Assembly (NCBI GenBank): GCA_916048055.1
Contig: CAJZHL010000031.1
Coordinates: 1,178,001 to 1,242,000, forward strand
Source: Pedinophyceae sp. YPF-701
Lineage: Eukaryota > Chlorophyta > Pedinophyceae
Reading direction: 5' to 3'
DNA length: 64,000 nt
Under the pieces are notes generated by a model. That model was not told the DNA's origin and made no database searches. It worked only from the letters and a program-made list of their open reading frames with translations. The translations under genes were made by a program, and so were the position numbers. Below are positions 43,435 through 55,200 of this stretch, in pieces. Within the stretch, counting starts at the first letter, position 1, and every line of letters begins with the position of its first letter.

Positions 43435-44842
43435 CTACTCGACAAGGCCGCAGTCCTTGATCACCGCGCCCGCGAGAGGGCGGTCCATGCGGTCCGTGGG
43501 CGTGCCCTCGAGCTTCTTCACGACGTCCATGCCCTCGAGCACCTCGCCGAACACCACGTGCTTGCCGTCCAGCCACGGGCAGGGCACCGTGGTGATGAAG
43601 AACTGGCTCCCGTTGGTGTTCGGGCCCGCGTTGGCCATCGACAGGAGGCCCGGCTTGGTGTGCGCGAGGTCGAAGTTCTCGTCGGGGAAGGTGCGGCCGT
43701 AGATGGACTTGCCGCCGGTGCCGTTGCCTGCGGTGGAGTGACGGGATCGGGGAGGCGCGGGGTGCGGGGGGGTTGCCATCTTCGCGGTGCGGTGCGGCGG
43801 CGTGTTCGGTCGCGACGGGGGTTGTAGGGTGGTTGCAAGGGTGCTGAATTTGAGGTTGCGATGGAGTGAGAGTGCGTGCGGGGGTTGTGAATTTGCCTGC
43901 GGTCATATCACCGCCCTGGATCATGAAGTCTTGGATAATGCGGTGGAACGACGACCCCTTGAAGCCGAACCCGGGCTCGCCCGTGCAGAGCTGCTTGAAG
44001 TTCTCCGCCGTCTTGGGCACCACGCCGCCGAACAGACCGAAGGTCACGCGGCCCGTGGGCTCCCCGCCGATCTCCAGGTCGAAGTACACCTGCGCAAGGC
44101 CACGACGCACCAGACGGAGCAGAGCTTGGAGAAACGACCAAAGGCGTTGGCGAGACCACTTGGTCCCACCCGCGAGGCCGGTCTGAAGCCCCGAGACCAC
44201 TCCGGGCAGCCGCGGGGCCTCCCAAAACTACGAAAACGTCCTAGACGTAGCGGAAGCCGGCTACGCTGCAACCCCACGCCGCGCTCAAGTTGAGTTGCAG
44301 ATGCAACAGAGGCGACATGTGCCCGAAATGCCCGGCGGCGTCGCTTTTCTGATGCATGCGGGGCGGAGTGCTCCCTCCGCTGAGGCCCGGGGCGGTGCGA
44401 TAAGTCTCAGGAGGTGCCGCTGGATGGCAGCGAGACCACCCAAGTACAACGAGTGTCGCGCGAGACCAGTCTTGGCCCAGCGAGACCGACTGGACTTGCG
44501 AGACCAAGTGGTCTGGCCAGAACCTCTGGCAACGACGGGCGGCGTACGCGCGCGGCGCGCGGGGGCGGGCGGGGCGTCGTCGCAGGCGGATCTGGCGTGC
44601 AGTGGGTGCAGGCGCAGTGTCACCTTGTCCGTCACCTCGGCCATGGTGGCGAAGCAGCGCATGTTCTCGGCGCGGCGGGGCTGGCTCGACGATTTCCAGG
44701 ACGCGGGCGTCGCGGGGCGTCCCAGGGGAGGCGCCACCGGGCCGCTCACGCGCGGCACCGGGGAGCTGCATGAGGACGCGCGGCTGCGGGTGCGGGCCGC
44801 GGCGGCCGACCGCGCCAGGACCTGCGAGCACACCGAGATCAC
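43435..44842 (-). CDS. Cyclophilin-type peptidyl-prolyl isomerase with N-terminal targeting peptide
   Basis: Predicted 234 residues in three exons: 44842-44624, 44089-43897 and 43727-43435. Exon 1 encodes an Arg/Ser/Ala-rich leader ([20 protein letters not shown] to [18 protein letters not shown]), a likely mitochondrial or plastid presequence. The cyclophilin domain is complete: [56 protein letters not shown] and [19 protein letters not shown], with the catalytic Arg of FHR and the Trp associated with cyclosporin binding. It catalyses proline isomerisation; its organelle is inferred. Intron 1 is long (534 bp) and holds a motif cluster. Intron 2 (43896-43728) needs a GC donor (CAG|GCAAAT) to create [14 protein letters not shown], the invariant loop. 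Confidence 0.92.
44151..44516. repeat. Cluster of six CGAGACC motifs with palindromes in a cyclophilin intron
   Basis: CGAGACC occurs at 44151, 44192, 44431, 44461, 44481 and 44499. The outer two are extended: AGACCACTTGGTCC at 44153-44166 and AGACCAAGTGGTCT at 44501-44514. Each is a near-palindrome and they are reverse complements of each other at 13 of 14 positions. All lie within the 534-bp first intron. Confidence 0.7.
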
Positions 44843-45252
44843 CGGATGGATGTTACTCGTCGCACGGCGCGAGCGCGATCACACGCAGTGTCAGGCGGGC
44901 GACGATCGCGCGCGTGTCGCCGTGCACCACTAGGAGGCTGTTGGGACCATGGGGTCGGAGCTACGGAGGCACGTGAGGGCGATCCCGGAGCGAGAAAGCA
45001 TCCTATGTGCGTGATCAAGGCGCCCGCGTCGAGTTCTCGGCGCGGCCGGGCCGGGGTGTCGTGTGGGAAGTTGCACGCACCACGTTGCGGGCGACGATCG
45101 AGGACATCTTGACGTGCTCTCCGGGCAGCTCGGGGAGGTGTCTGCGGGGCATGGATCCGTCGAAACATGGCCCCCCGGCCGCGCAGGAGGCCGTGGTCGA
45201 TAGGAGGCCTCCGGTGTCTGCCTGGGGCGAGGAGTGACGGCGCGAGGGCCCC
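44843..45252. other. Divergent region, cyclophilin / GNAT
   Basis: 410 bp. It may contain a 5' exon of the GNAT gene, for example a basic, Ser-rich leader-like frame from 45005, but no splice join could be confirmed. Confidence 0.35.
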
Positions 45253-46334
45253 GTGCGGACGCTGAGGCGAATTGGCGCAACCCTGTCGCGCGTTTGCGAT
45301 ACACGCAGCGCGAAGCGTCCGAATTCGACCCCCACCGGTGTCGCAATTATCAATCAGCAGATGGCGATGCAAGGGACTCTGCTGCAGGGCCCTCGTGCGG
45401 GGACCGGATTTCACGGACCGCGCCGGCAAGCTCGCACTGTACCAGACACGCTACGGCCCTTACCGCGGCCGGATGGTGCCACATTACGGACTGCCGCACT
45501 CACTCTAGGCAAGTGGTCGGCCAGGGCACAGCGGTCCGCGAGGCGCCATCAACTCAACGCCATCAACCTCCAGGACACCTACGTGGTCGGGGAGGGGTAC
45601 GTCATCGCTCCAGCGGCGTCGCTCGAAGAGATGCGCCAAGTTGCAGACGCCCGCGCAGCGGCCTACCACGAGAACGACACGAGCCGGTTCAAAGACACCT
45701 TCGAGCGGAAATTCCGCGAGGCAGAGCTGCGCGACCTGCAGAAACGGACCCGGCCGCGCTTCGGTCAGAGCGTGGCGCCGTGCTCGTGCTTGATCCTAGC
45801 CGTGGGGGAGCCACGTAGCGGCGCGCGCCACGTAGCGGCCAACGTGGACCTCTGTCCGCCGCGGAACCTTCTAGCAGACAACCCTCACTGCAAGGTGCCG
45901 GAAAGCGACCCTCAAGGTGCGAGGGCGCGCAGCACGCCGCGCAACCCTTTTCGTCCCTGCTGGCCCTCGTCAGATCCGGCGCTTGCGACGACGCTGGGTC
46001 TAGTGTGCCGCCAGGGCAACGTCGTCCCGGGCCAGGCACGAAAGCCAGCCAACGTGTTCCGACTGCCTCTCTCGACGCAGGAGCGTACGCACAGTCACTG
46101 TGTGTGCGCAAGCAGCACCGTCGGCGAGGGTATGCGTCCGCAGTCATGTCGGCGGCCATCGCGGTCGCGAAGGACGTGTACGGGGCGAGCAGCATCTACA
46201 CGCACTGCGACGTCGACAACGAGGGCGCGTGGTACTTGTACCGCTCGCTCGGCTTTGCGCCAACTGACGAGGGTGTGGCGGGGGGCGCGGCGAGGCCGGG
46301 CTTCGAGCGCGTGCTGCTGCGGCTGCCGCTGTAG
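45253..46334 (+). CDS. GCN5-related N-acetyltransferase (GNAT), possibly plastid type
   Basis: Two exons are supported: one open to 45916 and 46081-46334, with a 164-bp GT-AG intron in phase 1. The C-terminal exon holds the acetyl-CoA site AQSLCVRKQHRRRGYASAVM (V/I-x-x-x-x-R-x-x-G-x-A) and the later GNAT strands YTHCDVDNEGAWYLYRSLGF. The upstream exon has INLQDTYVVGEGYVIAP and EEMRQVADARAAAYHEND, a usual N-terminal GNAT helix. Layout resembles plant plastid GNATs that acetylate lysines and protein N-termini, but the substrate is unknown. The start is not determined: the frame is open from 45253 and the first ATG is at 45361. Its stop lies 139 bp from the convergent DENN/WD40 gene. Confidence 0.72.
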
Positions 46335-46473
46335 CCGCCACACGGTGGTCCTGCTCCCCTGCGTTGCGCGAGGCGTCTCACACCTCCCCGCACCGCCGGT
46401 GTCGGGGTCTATCTATGTAGATGTGAGTCGAAACGTTCAGCCGCTGCGACAAAACATCCTGGCGTGCACGTGG

Positions 46474-49400
46474 CTAGTACAAGCTGGACTCCGTCGACGT
46501 GGAGGAGTCCGGCAGCGCGTCGTTGTCGTCGGCGTCGTCCTGGGCCACAACCGTCCAGCTGTAGAGGGCCCCATTGCTCCCCCCCGTGACCAGCAGCCCG
46601 GGCTCCGGGTCGAAGGCCGCGCACGTGACGTTCGCGAGGTGCGCCGCGTCGGCCACGACCTGGCCCTGCGGCGGCATGTCCGGTCCCGGCACGACCCAGA
46701 CAGTGGCGAAGTTCCCCGCGTTGGCTGCAGCGCACCAGGGACCGTGAGCAGCCTCGGACGACATACCGCACGAGCACGCACGACGACGCACCGAGACAGC
46801 AAACCAATGCCGCGGCCTTCTGCCCCGCGTCCGCACCTGTCACCGCCCAGTGGGGCCGAGCGGCAGCGAAGCAGATGTGGGGCTCCGCTGCGGGGTCCAC
46901 GCCGGGCGACGACGACGCGTGGATGCAGGGCCACTCCTCCTTCGCCACGTCCTCCTCGGCGTCCCTCGCCTGCTTCGGCTGCCCCCAGAAGCGGATGCTC
47001 TGGTGCGAGGCCGTGGAGAAGCCCGCCACCACCACCCACTGCGTCTCCAGCGGGCACGCGCTCATCGCCGACACGGGGCCGCCGCCACCGGCCAGCTGCG
47101 CCTTCTCGACGCCGCTGTTCAGGTCCCAGATGCGCACCGTGCCGTCGCGGCTGCCGGTGGCGGCGGACAGCCCCGCGGGGCCCTCCAGCAGCTCCACGTG
47201 CGTCACCGCGTCGGTGTGCCCGCGGAGCACCATCCGCGGGTCGTCGGGGCGCCGCAGGTCCCACACCGCCACGGAGTTGTCCCGCGAAACCGTCACGGCC
47301 GTCGTCGTCTGCACGCAACAGCCACAACAGCTCAGCCCAGGTGAGCGAGACGCTGCTTGTCCGGCACGACGCGCGCGGCGCGGGGGGCGTGCGAGGGCGG
47401 GCGCGGCGCACCGTCATGTGCAGGCGCGCGTCGGTGACCGGCGCGCGGTGGCAGCGCAGGGTGGCCATCAGGCCCTGCGAGGTCCTCGAGTCCCAGAACC
47501 GCGCGGTGCAGTCCTCGCTGCCGGACAGCACGTGGATGCCCGACCAGGAGCAGTGTAGACACGTGATGGAGCCCGAGTGCCCCACAAGGCGCACCCGGCG
47601 CGAGGCCGAGCCGGTGTCCCACACCAGGAGGGAGCCGTCTTGCGCGCCCCCCACGGCGCACGACCCCTCGGGCGCGAGGCGGACGGTGGAGATGCGCGAC
47701 GCGCCGCCGTCGAGGCGCGACGCGGGCTCGAGGATGCCGCCCTCCGACGCGGCCCACAGCTTCACCAGCTGGTCCCCACCGCACGACACCACGTGGTTGT
47801 TCTTCGCGTCCAGCGACACCACGGCCTGCAGGGAGCGAAACACACGACGCGCACTCTCTCAGCGACACGACGCGCGCAAGGGGGCGGGCGGCGCTCCAGG
47901 GGCGCGCGCCGCCAAGGCGAACGAGGCACAGCATTGGGCACTTGCCTGGGAGTGGGCGCTCGGAACGCAGCTGACGGTCCACTCGAACCCGACCTCGGTG
48001 TCGAGCGAGCCCCCCTCCCAGCCCAGGATGGGGCCGTTCTGCGGGCGCCCCGAGAAGTCCCGCGGGTCGTTCGACATGCCCAGTTCGTTCTCCAGCTTCT
48101 GCATGTCCCCCGGCATCAGGATCTCCTCGTCGATCATCCAGCTGTGGCTCTCCCCGCGCCGGTGCTTGCCCCCGCGCTCCGCCTGCGCCGCCGTCGGGCT
48201 CGGCGTGAGCGCCCGCTCGCTCGCGCCCAGGTCGAGCAGCGTGCTGCGAGTGTTGTTGCGGAACGAGCCCCCGGAGAACGGCGCCTCCCGGGTGAACGAG
48301 CTGCCGCGCAGGCCGCGGCCCGCCGGCGAGGCGCGCGTGGAGGACACGGCGGCGCCGTACAGGTCGACGGTAGGCGCCGTTGGCACGGTGGCGTTGGGGA
48401 GCACCATCGACGTGAGCTCCGACACCGAGGAGGTCGGGGACGCCGGCCTGACGTCGCTCTGGGCGTCTTGCGCGGCGCGCGAGGGGTGCCGCGAGCACCG
48501 GTACGCGCCGATGATGGCGTCGCGCGCCCGCTCCAGCGCCTCGTGGTAGGCGATGCTGTCGTGCACCTTCTGCAGCACCGCGTGGTCCGGCGCCATGTCC
48601 GGGCCGTCCGCGTCCTCGCCCTCGCTGCCCCGGCTCGCGGGCGGCGACGGCTTGCGCGAGTGCACCTCACGTCGCTTCACGAGCGCAGTGATCAGCCGGC
48701 ATGCCTGGTTGGCGGTCAGGCCCACCAGGATCATCCAGCGCGACAGCATCAGCGCGTTCACCACGAGCAGGTCCGGCGGCAGCGCATCGGCGCGCTGCCC
48801 GGCCCAGGACGACACAAACTCCTGCCCGACGTCGAACAGGCACTCCCACAGCACCTCGCGGAACCACGGCGCCTGGTGCCGCATCCGCGCCAGGGCGTAC
48901 CGCCGCACGCCCGGCAGGCTGCTGCGCGCGCCGACGACGTCCGCGTCCGGACCGAGCGGCGTGCCGTGCGGCCGGTGCACCGTGTGCAGCGTGCTGCCCA
49001 GCGACATCGTGTCGTACAGCGCCTCCCAGTCCTCAGTGTCCAGGGCGGCGCGCGCGGTCGAGGCGACGAGCTCCTCAACGGCGGGGAAGATAGTGGGGTG
49101 CACGGGCTTCTGCAGGAGCTGCCCGCGGCGGGCGCGGTCCGCGAGCTCGCGGAGGACGCGCGTGGGCTTCCGCGGCTCCTGCGCGGTCATGAGGGCGCGC
49201 AGGTGCATGACCTGGTCGGCGTTGGACGAGCACGACACCCAGTGCTCGATGATGGGCCCGAGGCCGAACATCTGCATCCCGGGGACCGTATTTGGCGCCG
49301 ACGCGTGCCCGTGCGACCCCTCGGGCGACGCAAGGCTGCCCACGCTGTGCGAGGAGATCAGGGACGTCTCGCGGTCCGGCGCCGCTAGCCCGCGCGACGG

Positions 49401-51767
49401 CTGGCCCTCCACGACCGTCCCCAGGGGCCCCGTCAGCTCGCCACCGCGCCGCGACCGCCGCGTCTTCGGCGCGCGGCGGCCAGACAGCGCCGCGCCCGTC
49501 TGTGCCAGCCGGCTGATGCGCGGCAGATGTTCGTACCAGTACCCGTGCGGGGGCGATAGCCAGCGCGGCGCTGGCGCCAGCGGCGACACGGTCTCCACGG
49601 TGCTGCGCGCCTGCAGGTCCTGCCACTTGCCCAGGTGCGCCGCGCTGTTCCACAGCTGCAGCAGGTCGTTCGCCACCACCCGGGGCGGCGGGGGGGGGCC
49701 TGCCGTCGTCGCGGACGCCGTCGGCGCAACGATCGGTTCCACAAGGTTGCTTTCGAGGCTCGGCGCCGCGGACGGGGCGGCGGCGCCGGCCCCCGGGGCC
49801 TCGGTGATGCCGCTCCCCGAGTCGCTGGTGTCTACGGCGTGCGACGGGAAGCGCGAGGGGATCCGGGAGGGGTCCGCGTTGCCGACCGAGGCCGCGGCCG
49901 ACGCGAGCTGCTCCCGCCGCCTGCGGAACGCCTCGATGTGCCCCCAGTGCTCGTGCACCAGTGCTAGAAAGTGCTGCGACTCAAGCAGGCCGCGCAGGAG
50001 CGGGAGCGGCTCGCCCTCCTCTTCGCGCAGCGCGAGGAAGTCTGACGCGACGACGGGCGACCCGTTCTCGTCGAGCGACACGTGCGCCTCGAACCCGCGG
50101 AGGGTGTCGGTGACCAGGTCCATGAAGGCGCGCGCGACCTCCAAGTCGTGCTGCGGGCCCCACGGGGCGCGCGCCAGACGCACGACGCGGCCGGTGGCGT
50201 ACGACTTCGGGAGGTCGAGGTCGCACAGCTCGGGCCGGACGAGCTCGTGCAGCCGCGTGATGAGGGCCTGCGCCACGGCGGGCGGGGGGCCCGGGATGGG
50301 CGCGGGGCCCGGGGACGCGATCTCGCCGGCGTCGAGGTCGACGATGAGCGTCTCGCCCGTGTGTATGCCGTGCAGCGGGACGGAGGCGTCGAGGCCCATG
50401 AGGTAGGGCGTGGGCGCCTCGATGAGCTCCACTTGCGAGGCTGGGAGCACGGGGACGTAGACGTGGTGGTGCCACGCGAAGGGGTGCAGGAGGACGCGGA
50501 GGCCCTCGGCGGCCATGGTGAGCAGCGTGTAGGACTTGGCGCGCAGTAGCACGCGCTGCTCCACCAGCAGCGCCGAGTACACCTTGAGCAGCGTGCGCGG
50601 GGTCAGCGCCGACAGTAGCGGCTGGAAGGACAGCTCCGCGAGCGACGGCGCCGAGTCCGGCGGCACGCACAGCTGCAGCGGGCGGCGGCACGGCCCCAGC
50701 TCCAGCGAGTACCTGCGCACGCGCGCGTGGGGGGAGCAGGATGACATGACAACACCACAGCGGCGCGAGGGGCTCGCGGGGCGCGTGCTGCGTGGCCGGG
50801 CGGCCGCGCACCTCTTGCTGTACGAGTCCGGCAGCCGGATGCAGAGCAGCGACTGCACCACCTCCGAGAAGGGCCGCTCCAGCCCCAGGAACAGCGCGCC
50901 CTCGTAGATGGCCTGCAGGACGCCCTTCAGCGTGTTGAACAGCGGCACGCGCGACAGCAGCACCATGCACTTCCGCGCCTTGCCTCCCACCCATTGCTCG
51001 TCTGCGCGCGGGCCGGGTTTGGGAAGGCGGGTCCGACTTGAGTGACGGCAACAGGTGCAGCACACGCCGAGTGCGGGCCCGCAGTGCGACGTCCCGCGCA
51101 GTGAGCAGGGTAGGCAGGACTGCGACGCGCGCTGCACGGCCTGGGCCCGCGAGTGTCTCTGCGTGCTCGACGGCGACCAGCTTGCCTGAGAGCGCCACCT
51201 GGTCTGGCACGGGGTCCCAGAACGACAAACATGCTGCGAACGCCCGGCCGCCATCGTCCGTGCGCAGGACGAGAGGATATGTCCGAGGTTCGCGGTCATC
51301 GGACCCGGTGCGAGGCCTACAGAGAACGCCCTCGGGAAGGGACACCTGCACATCACGCAGGCTTCCGACGTGTCGTTGCACCGTCGCCGCCAGCACCCGG
51401 GCCGGCACTCATATTGCTCAGATCAGCCAGAGCATTTGCGGCAACGCGGGCTCGCGCGTGCGGCCCGCAGCTCGCACGCGGGGGCGGAGTCTTTGATCAA
51501 CGTGCACGCAACTAGCCGCCCAGCGACCTTGCGGGGCGGCCGGCACCGCGGTACGCCCCTGACAGGCAGTCAGTTGCCACAGCGGTGTCTCGCGGCGCGG
51601 GGGCGCACCGCAGCGATCTGGTCGGGTAGCTTGACGCCGCTGTGGTCCTCCTTGGGCCATCGACTGAGTATCACGGGCTCGGCGTTCGTCTGCAGCGAAG
51701 GAGTGGCCGTCGGTGCGAGGCCGACGACGACAAAGTAGTCGACAAGCCGCGCGTTGGCGAACTTCAT
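46474..51767 (-). CDS. DENN-domain and WD40 protein, SCD1-like
   Basis: Predicted 1475 residues in seven exons: 51767-51609, 51345-51186, 51001-50812, 50712-47976, 47825-47412, 47308-46792 and 46724-46474. The N-terminus MKFANARLVDYFVVVGLAP is the uDENN start. Then come RTYPLVLRTDDGGRAFAACL, GGKARKCMVLLSRVPLFNTL, the cDENN block SALLVEQRVLLRAKSYTLLT with HPFAWHHHVYVPVLP, and EAPTPYLMGLDASVPLHG. A roughly 600-residue middle follows. The C-terminal quarter is a WD40 propeller (VVSCGGDQLVKLWAAS, VLSGSEDCTARFWDSR, AVTVSRDNSVAVWDLRR, GSRDGTVRIWDL). This order matches plant SCD1, a Rab-GEF-complex subunit for cytokinesis and post-Golgi traffic. Intron 2 (51185-51002) is phase-consistent only with a GC donor (CAG|GCAAGC). 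Confidence 0.88.
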
Positions 51768-52212
51768 GGCGAGCGCGTCGCAGCCGTGTCCCTCCCGCCC
51801 CCACTACACGTCGATCGCCATGGTGCTCTGCGACGGCATGCACCGTTGAGGTTCGCGACCGGTTTGGCGGCCGCTCCTTGCCCCTGCCCCGAATGTGCCC
51901 CCCTGCTCGCCACTCTGTGTCGGGCACACAGTCAATCGCGTGTCGGGGGGTAGTTCCACGTCCTGCACCGAGCGGCGTGACCTGCGGGGCGTCATGGCGA
52001 ACGAGGACAGTGCTGCACACCCGTGCATGAGGCCTGCAGGCCACGCAGCAACGCGCCGTCCACGGACGCGGGTGCGCGAGGCACGGTTGCTGCCTACGAG
52101 TGCCGAGTTGCAGGCGGCGATGTGCCGCGAGCTCGCCACATCCGCGTTCGTTCGCATCACCAGCGCGGTGGTTGGCCTTTGAGGACACACATGGCAACGT
52201 ACTGATATCGAG
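51768..52212. other. Divergent intergenic region, SCD1-like / UGGT
   Basis: 445 bp between two divergent starts. No gene recognised. Confidence 0.4.
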
Positions 52213-55200
52213 ATGTGGCTTCTCACCGCTCTTCTGCTGCTGTGCTCGCTCGCCTGCACTTCGGCGGACGCGAAGCCCTCCAGGAAGAACACGAAGCTCA
52301 AGCCTGTGAACGTGTCGCTCACATCTCAATGGGCAGCAACGCCAGCGGTCCTGGAGGCCTTCGAGTTCCTCGCAGAGGAGGGCGGCGCCCGGTCGCTGTG
52401 GAGGTTCATCGCGGCGACACAGACGGGGTCTCAGGGCGCGGACGAGAGGTGGAACGCGAGCGACGCAGACCCGACCACGTGCTGGTCGACGATCGTCGGC
52501 GTCGCCGGGGAGGACCTGAGCGCCACCATGCTACTGGTTCGTGCCCCGCAAGAAGGACCAGCACACAAGGCGCCGGGGCGCTGCGTGCCGCTCCCGGGGA
52601 ACGGGCCTCACCCGCCTCCGACGTCCGTGTTCCCGCAGACGATGGAGACGTCGCTGATGAGCCGCCTGTACTCGCCACGCGTGCATGCGGCAAGGGATGC
52701 CGCTCGGCACGAACTTGACGGCCGTGACACGCGCTCGGCCTGCTGTGTCGTCGATGTTGGGAGCACCAGGCTGGTGACCGACGCGAGCGAGCTGAAGGCG
52801 GTGCTCAACTCGCGCAGGGCCCCACAAGGTGCGCATCTGCGTCTCGCTTGTGCGGGCTGGACTGCGGTGTTCGCCGGCGCGATGAATGACAAGTGGCGCA
52901 TCCACGTCCCAACGTGGCCACGCAGGGGTGTCCCGGGCCCTGCCGACGGACCACGTGTTCCTGCGCGGCAGCGACACTTCCACTCTTGTGGCCGTGTATG
53001 GTCTGGTCGGGAGTGCATGCCTCGGAAGGCTCCTAGACGTGCTGCGGGAGGCAGTCCAGTCCCAGCGCGCTGATTTGACGGTCGTTTTGCGACATGTGGA
53101 TTTGGGGGATTCTTGTGCGGGTGATGTGCAACGTGGGGGACACCCCTGCCAGCTGGCAGGTAAAGACCCTCCTTCGGCGTCGAGCAACGCAAGATTGAGG
53201 CGTCAATCTACTTCTGACGTGCAGCCATGTCGTGCGCAACACTCCCACCCCTTTCTCCCCGCCGCAGGAGCGAGTCGGGAGGGTATGATGGTTCCTGGCT
53301 TCGGCGTCGAGCTGCGGCTGAAGTCGATGGAGTACAACGCGATGGATGAGAGCAGCAGTGCCGCTGACACTGAAGAAGGTACGGGGCCCTGACGATCGCC
53401 CAGCACCTCCCAACTCGCCCTGGTCTTGCCGCCCACATGTTCATGCGCATGAGCTTCCGCGCAGACACGCAAGCATCGGACGACAGCTCAGCCGGCGAGC
53501 CAGCAGAAGTGATCGAGCGTCCGCTGCTCGGCGGGAAAGCCGCGGTCGTCGACCAGGCGGCCCGGCGAACGAGACGGCCAGGCATTTTCAGGATCTTGCG
53601 CCCCGAGAGCGCCACCGAGGAGCGGCCCATCAAAGTCCAGGGACTGAAGGTGCGGCACATGGCGAGGCGATTCATCCGCAGTACAGCCAACGTGCAGCGC
53701 CTCATCCGACACGCTTGCACGTGGTGCTGCAGAATCTCGGCCTCAAGGCAGCCAAGATGGTGCGAGATCAGGCCCAGCGGCAGCGGGACCACCTCGCGGT
53801 CGCTGCCGGCATCGCCCAACGGCTGCCACAGGTGGCGGCTTCTCTCGGGCGCTCGGTGAGGCTGAACTCGACGTGGTCCGAGGTCGGACGGGACTTGCAG
53901 GACTTGTATGCCTCGGGATTTGACGGGAAGTCGGCTTTGCTGCTCGTCAATGGCTTGATGCATCCGATGGATAGCAACACGGGGCCTGAGTTGCATGCGC
54001 TCCTGAACAGAATCCGCCTCGAGGTGAGCATCTGATCTGGGCCGCAGCGTCCTCCTCGCGCCGTAGAGGTTCGCCGCCCACGATCAGCGCGGTCACGTCG
54101 CGGACGATCGGAACTTGTACCGCAGGTGCGGCTGTTCGAGGAACTCACTGGCGCTGGAATTGAGCAGGGGGCTGCCAGGTCATTGCTGGCCTTGCGAGCA
54201 AACGTTGCAGATCGATCGGATCTTCGCGTCGATGCGAGGATGAAATACTACATTAAAATGAACGACGTCGACAGAGACCCGGATTACAGGCAAGGCATGC
54301 GCAACGAGGATGCACACTGCTTCAGAAGTCACCATTCTGCCTTCCGGTCCATGGATGCGGCTGTCACGACCCTCCCGGGGGTCTGAAGGCCGCTGTGCTG
54401 CCCCGAAAGTCGCAGGCAGTTCCCGAGGTCCTTCAGGAACCTCGGATACGGCACGGTCAGTCGCCCCATTTTAACGTGTTCGTTTGTTGCCGATGTCGAG
54501 GGAGCGAACTGGTGGGGGGGGCTAGCTACGATGGCGGCGGTCATGGAGAGACGCATGCCCGTCGATTTCCACGTGGTCTTGGTTTCATCGTCGGACAAGG
54601 CCGGCCATGCTCGGTCCAGGTGCGGGAATGACTCACATGCTGCGCAGCCCCTGAGCCACTCCTCGCTCTCTTCTCGCCGCACCCGCGAATCTCGTCGTGG
54701 CGGCAGGAAATCCCGAGCTGCCGTCTCCGTTGGCCCCCGGTGCAGTAGAGGCACACCTGGAGGCAATGTCCCGGCCACGATCGGGCAGAGGGCGCGGCGA
54801 GTTGCAGCAGCACTCAAAGTGCTGATCGGTAACGCGGCTGCGTCGAAGTTTCTGCGACTGCGCTACCTGGACCTCGTGTGCAAGGATGTATCAGAGCTTC
54901 GCGCACGATTTCAAAGTCTGATTGCCTCCCACAGGGGAGGCAAGAAGAAAAAGTTCGACGTCTCATCACCCGGGGAAGCCTGGGACCGAATCTGGCAGGG
55001 TACGGGCGTGATCGGTACGGCTGTGCTCGATTCAGAGGCCGCGATGCTGAAGTCTGGTGCGCTCTCCCTTCCCCCACGTCCGTTCTTTTTCATTTTGGCA
55101 CACCTGCCGATCTCCTGCACGGCGTCTCGGGGGGAAAGGTGCATCATGCTGCTACAACCGCGTCTTTGTATGCGCAGCGGAGGAACGAGGCCTCGTGCCG

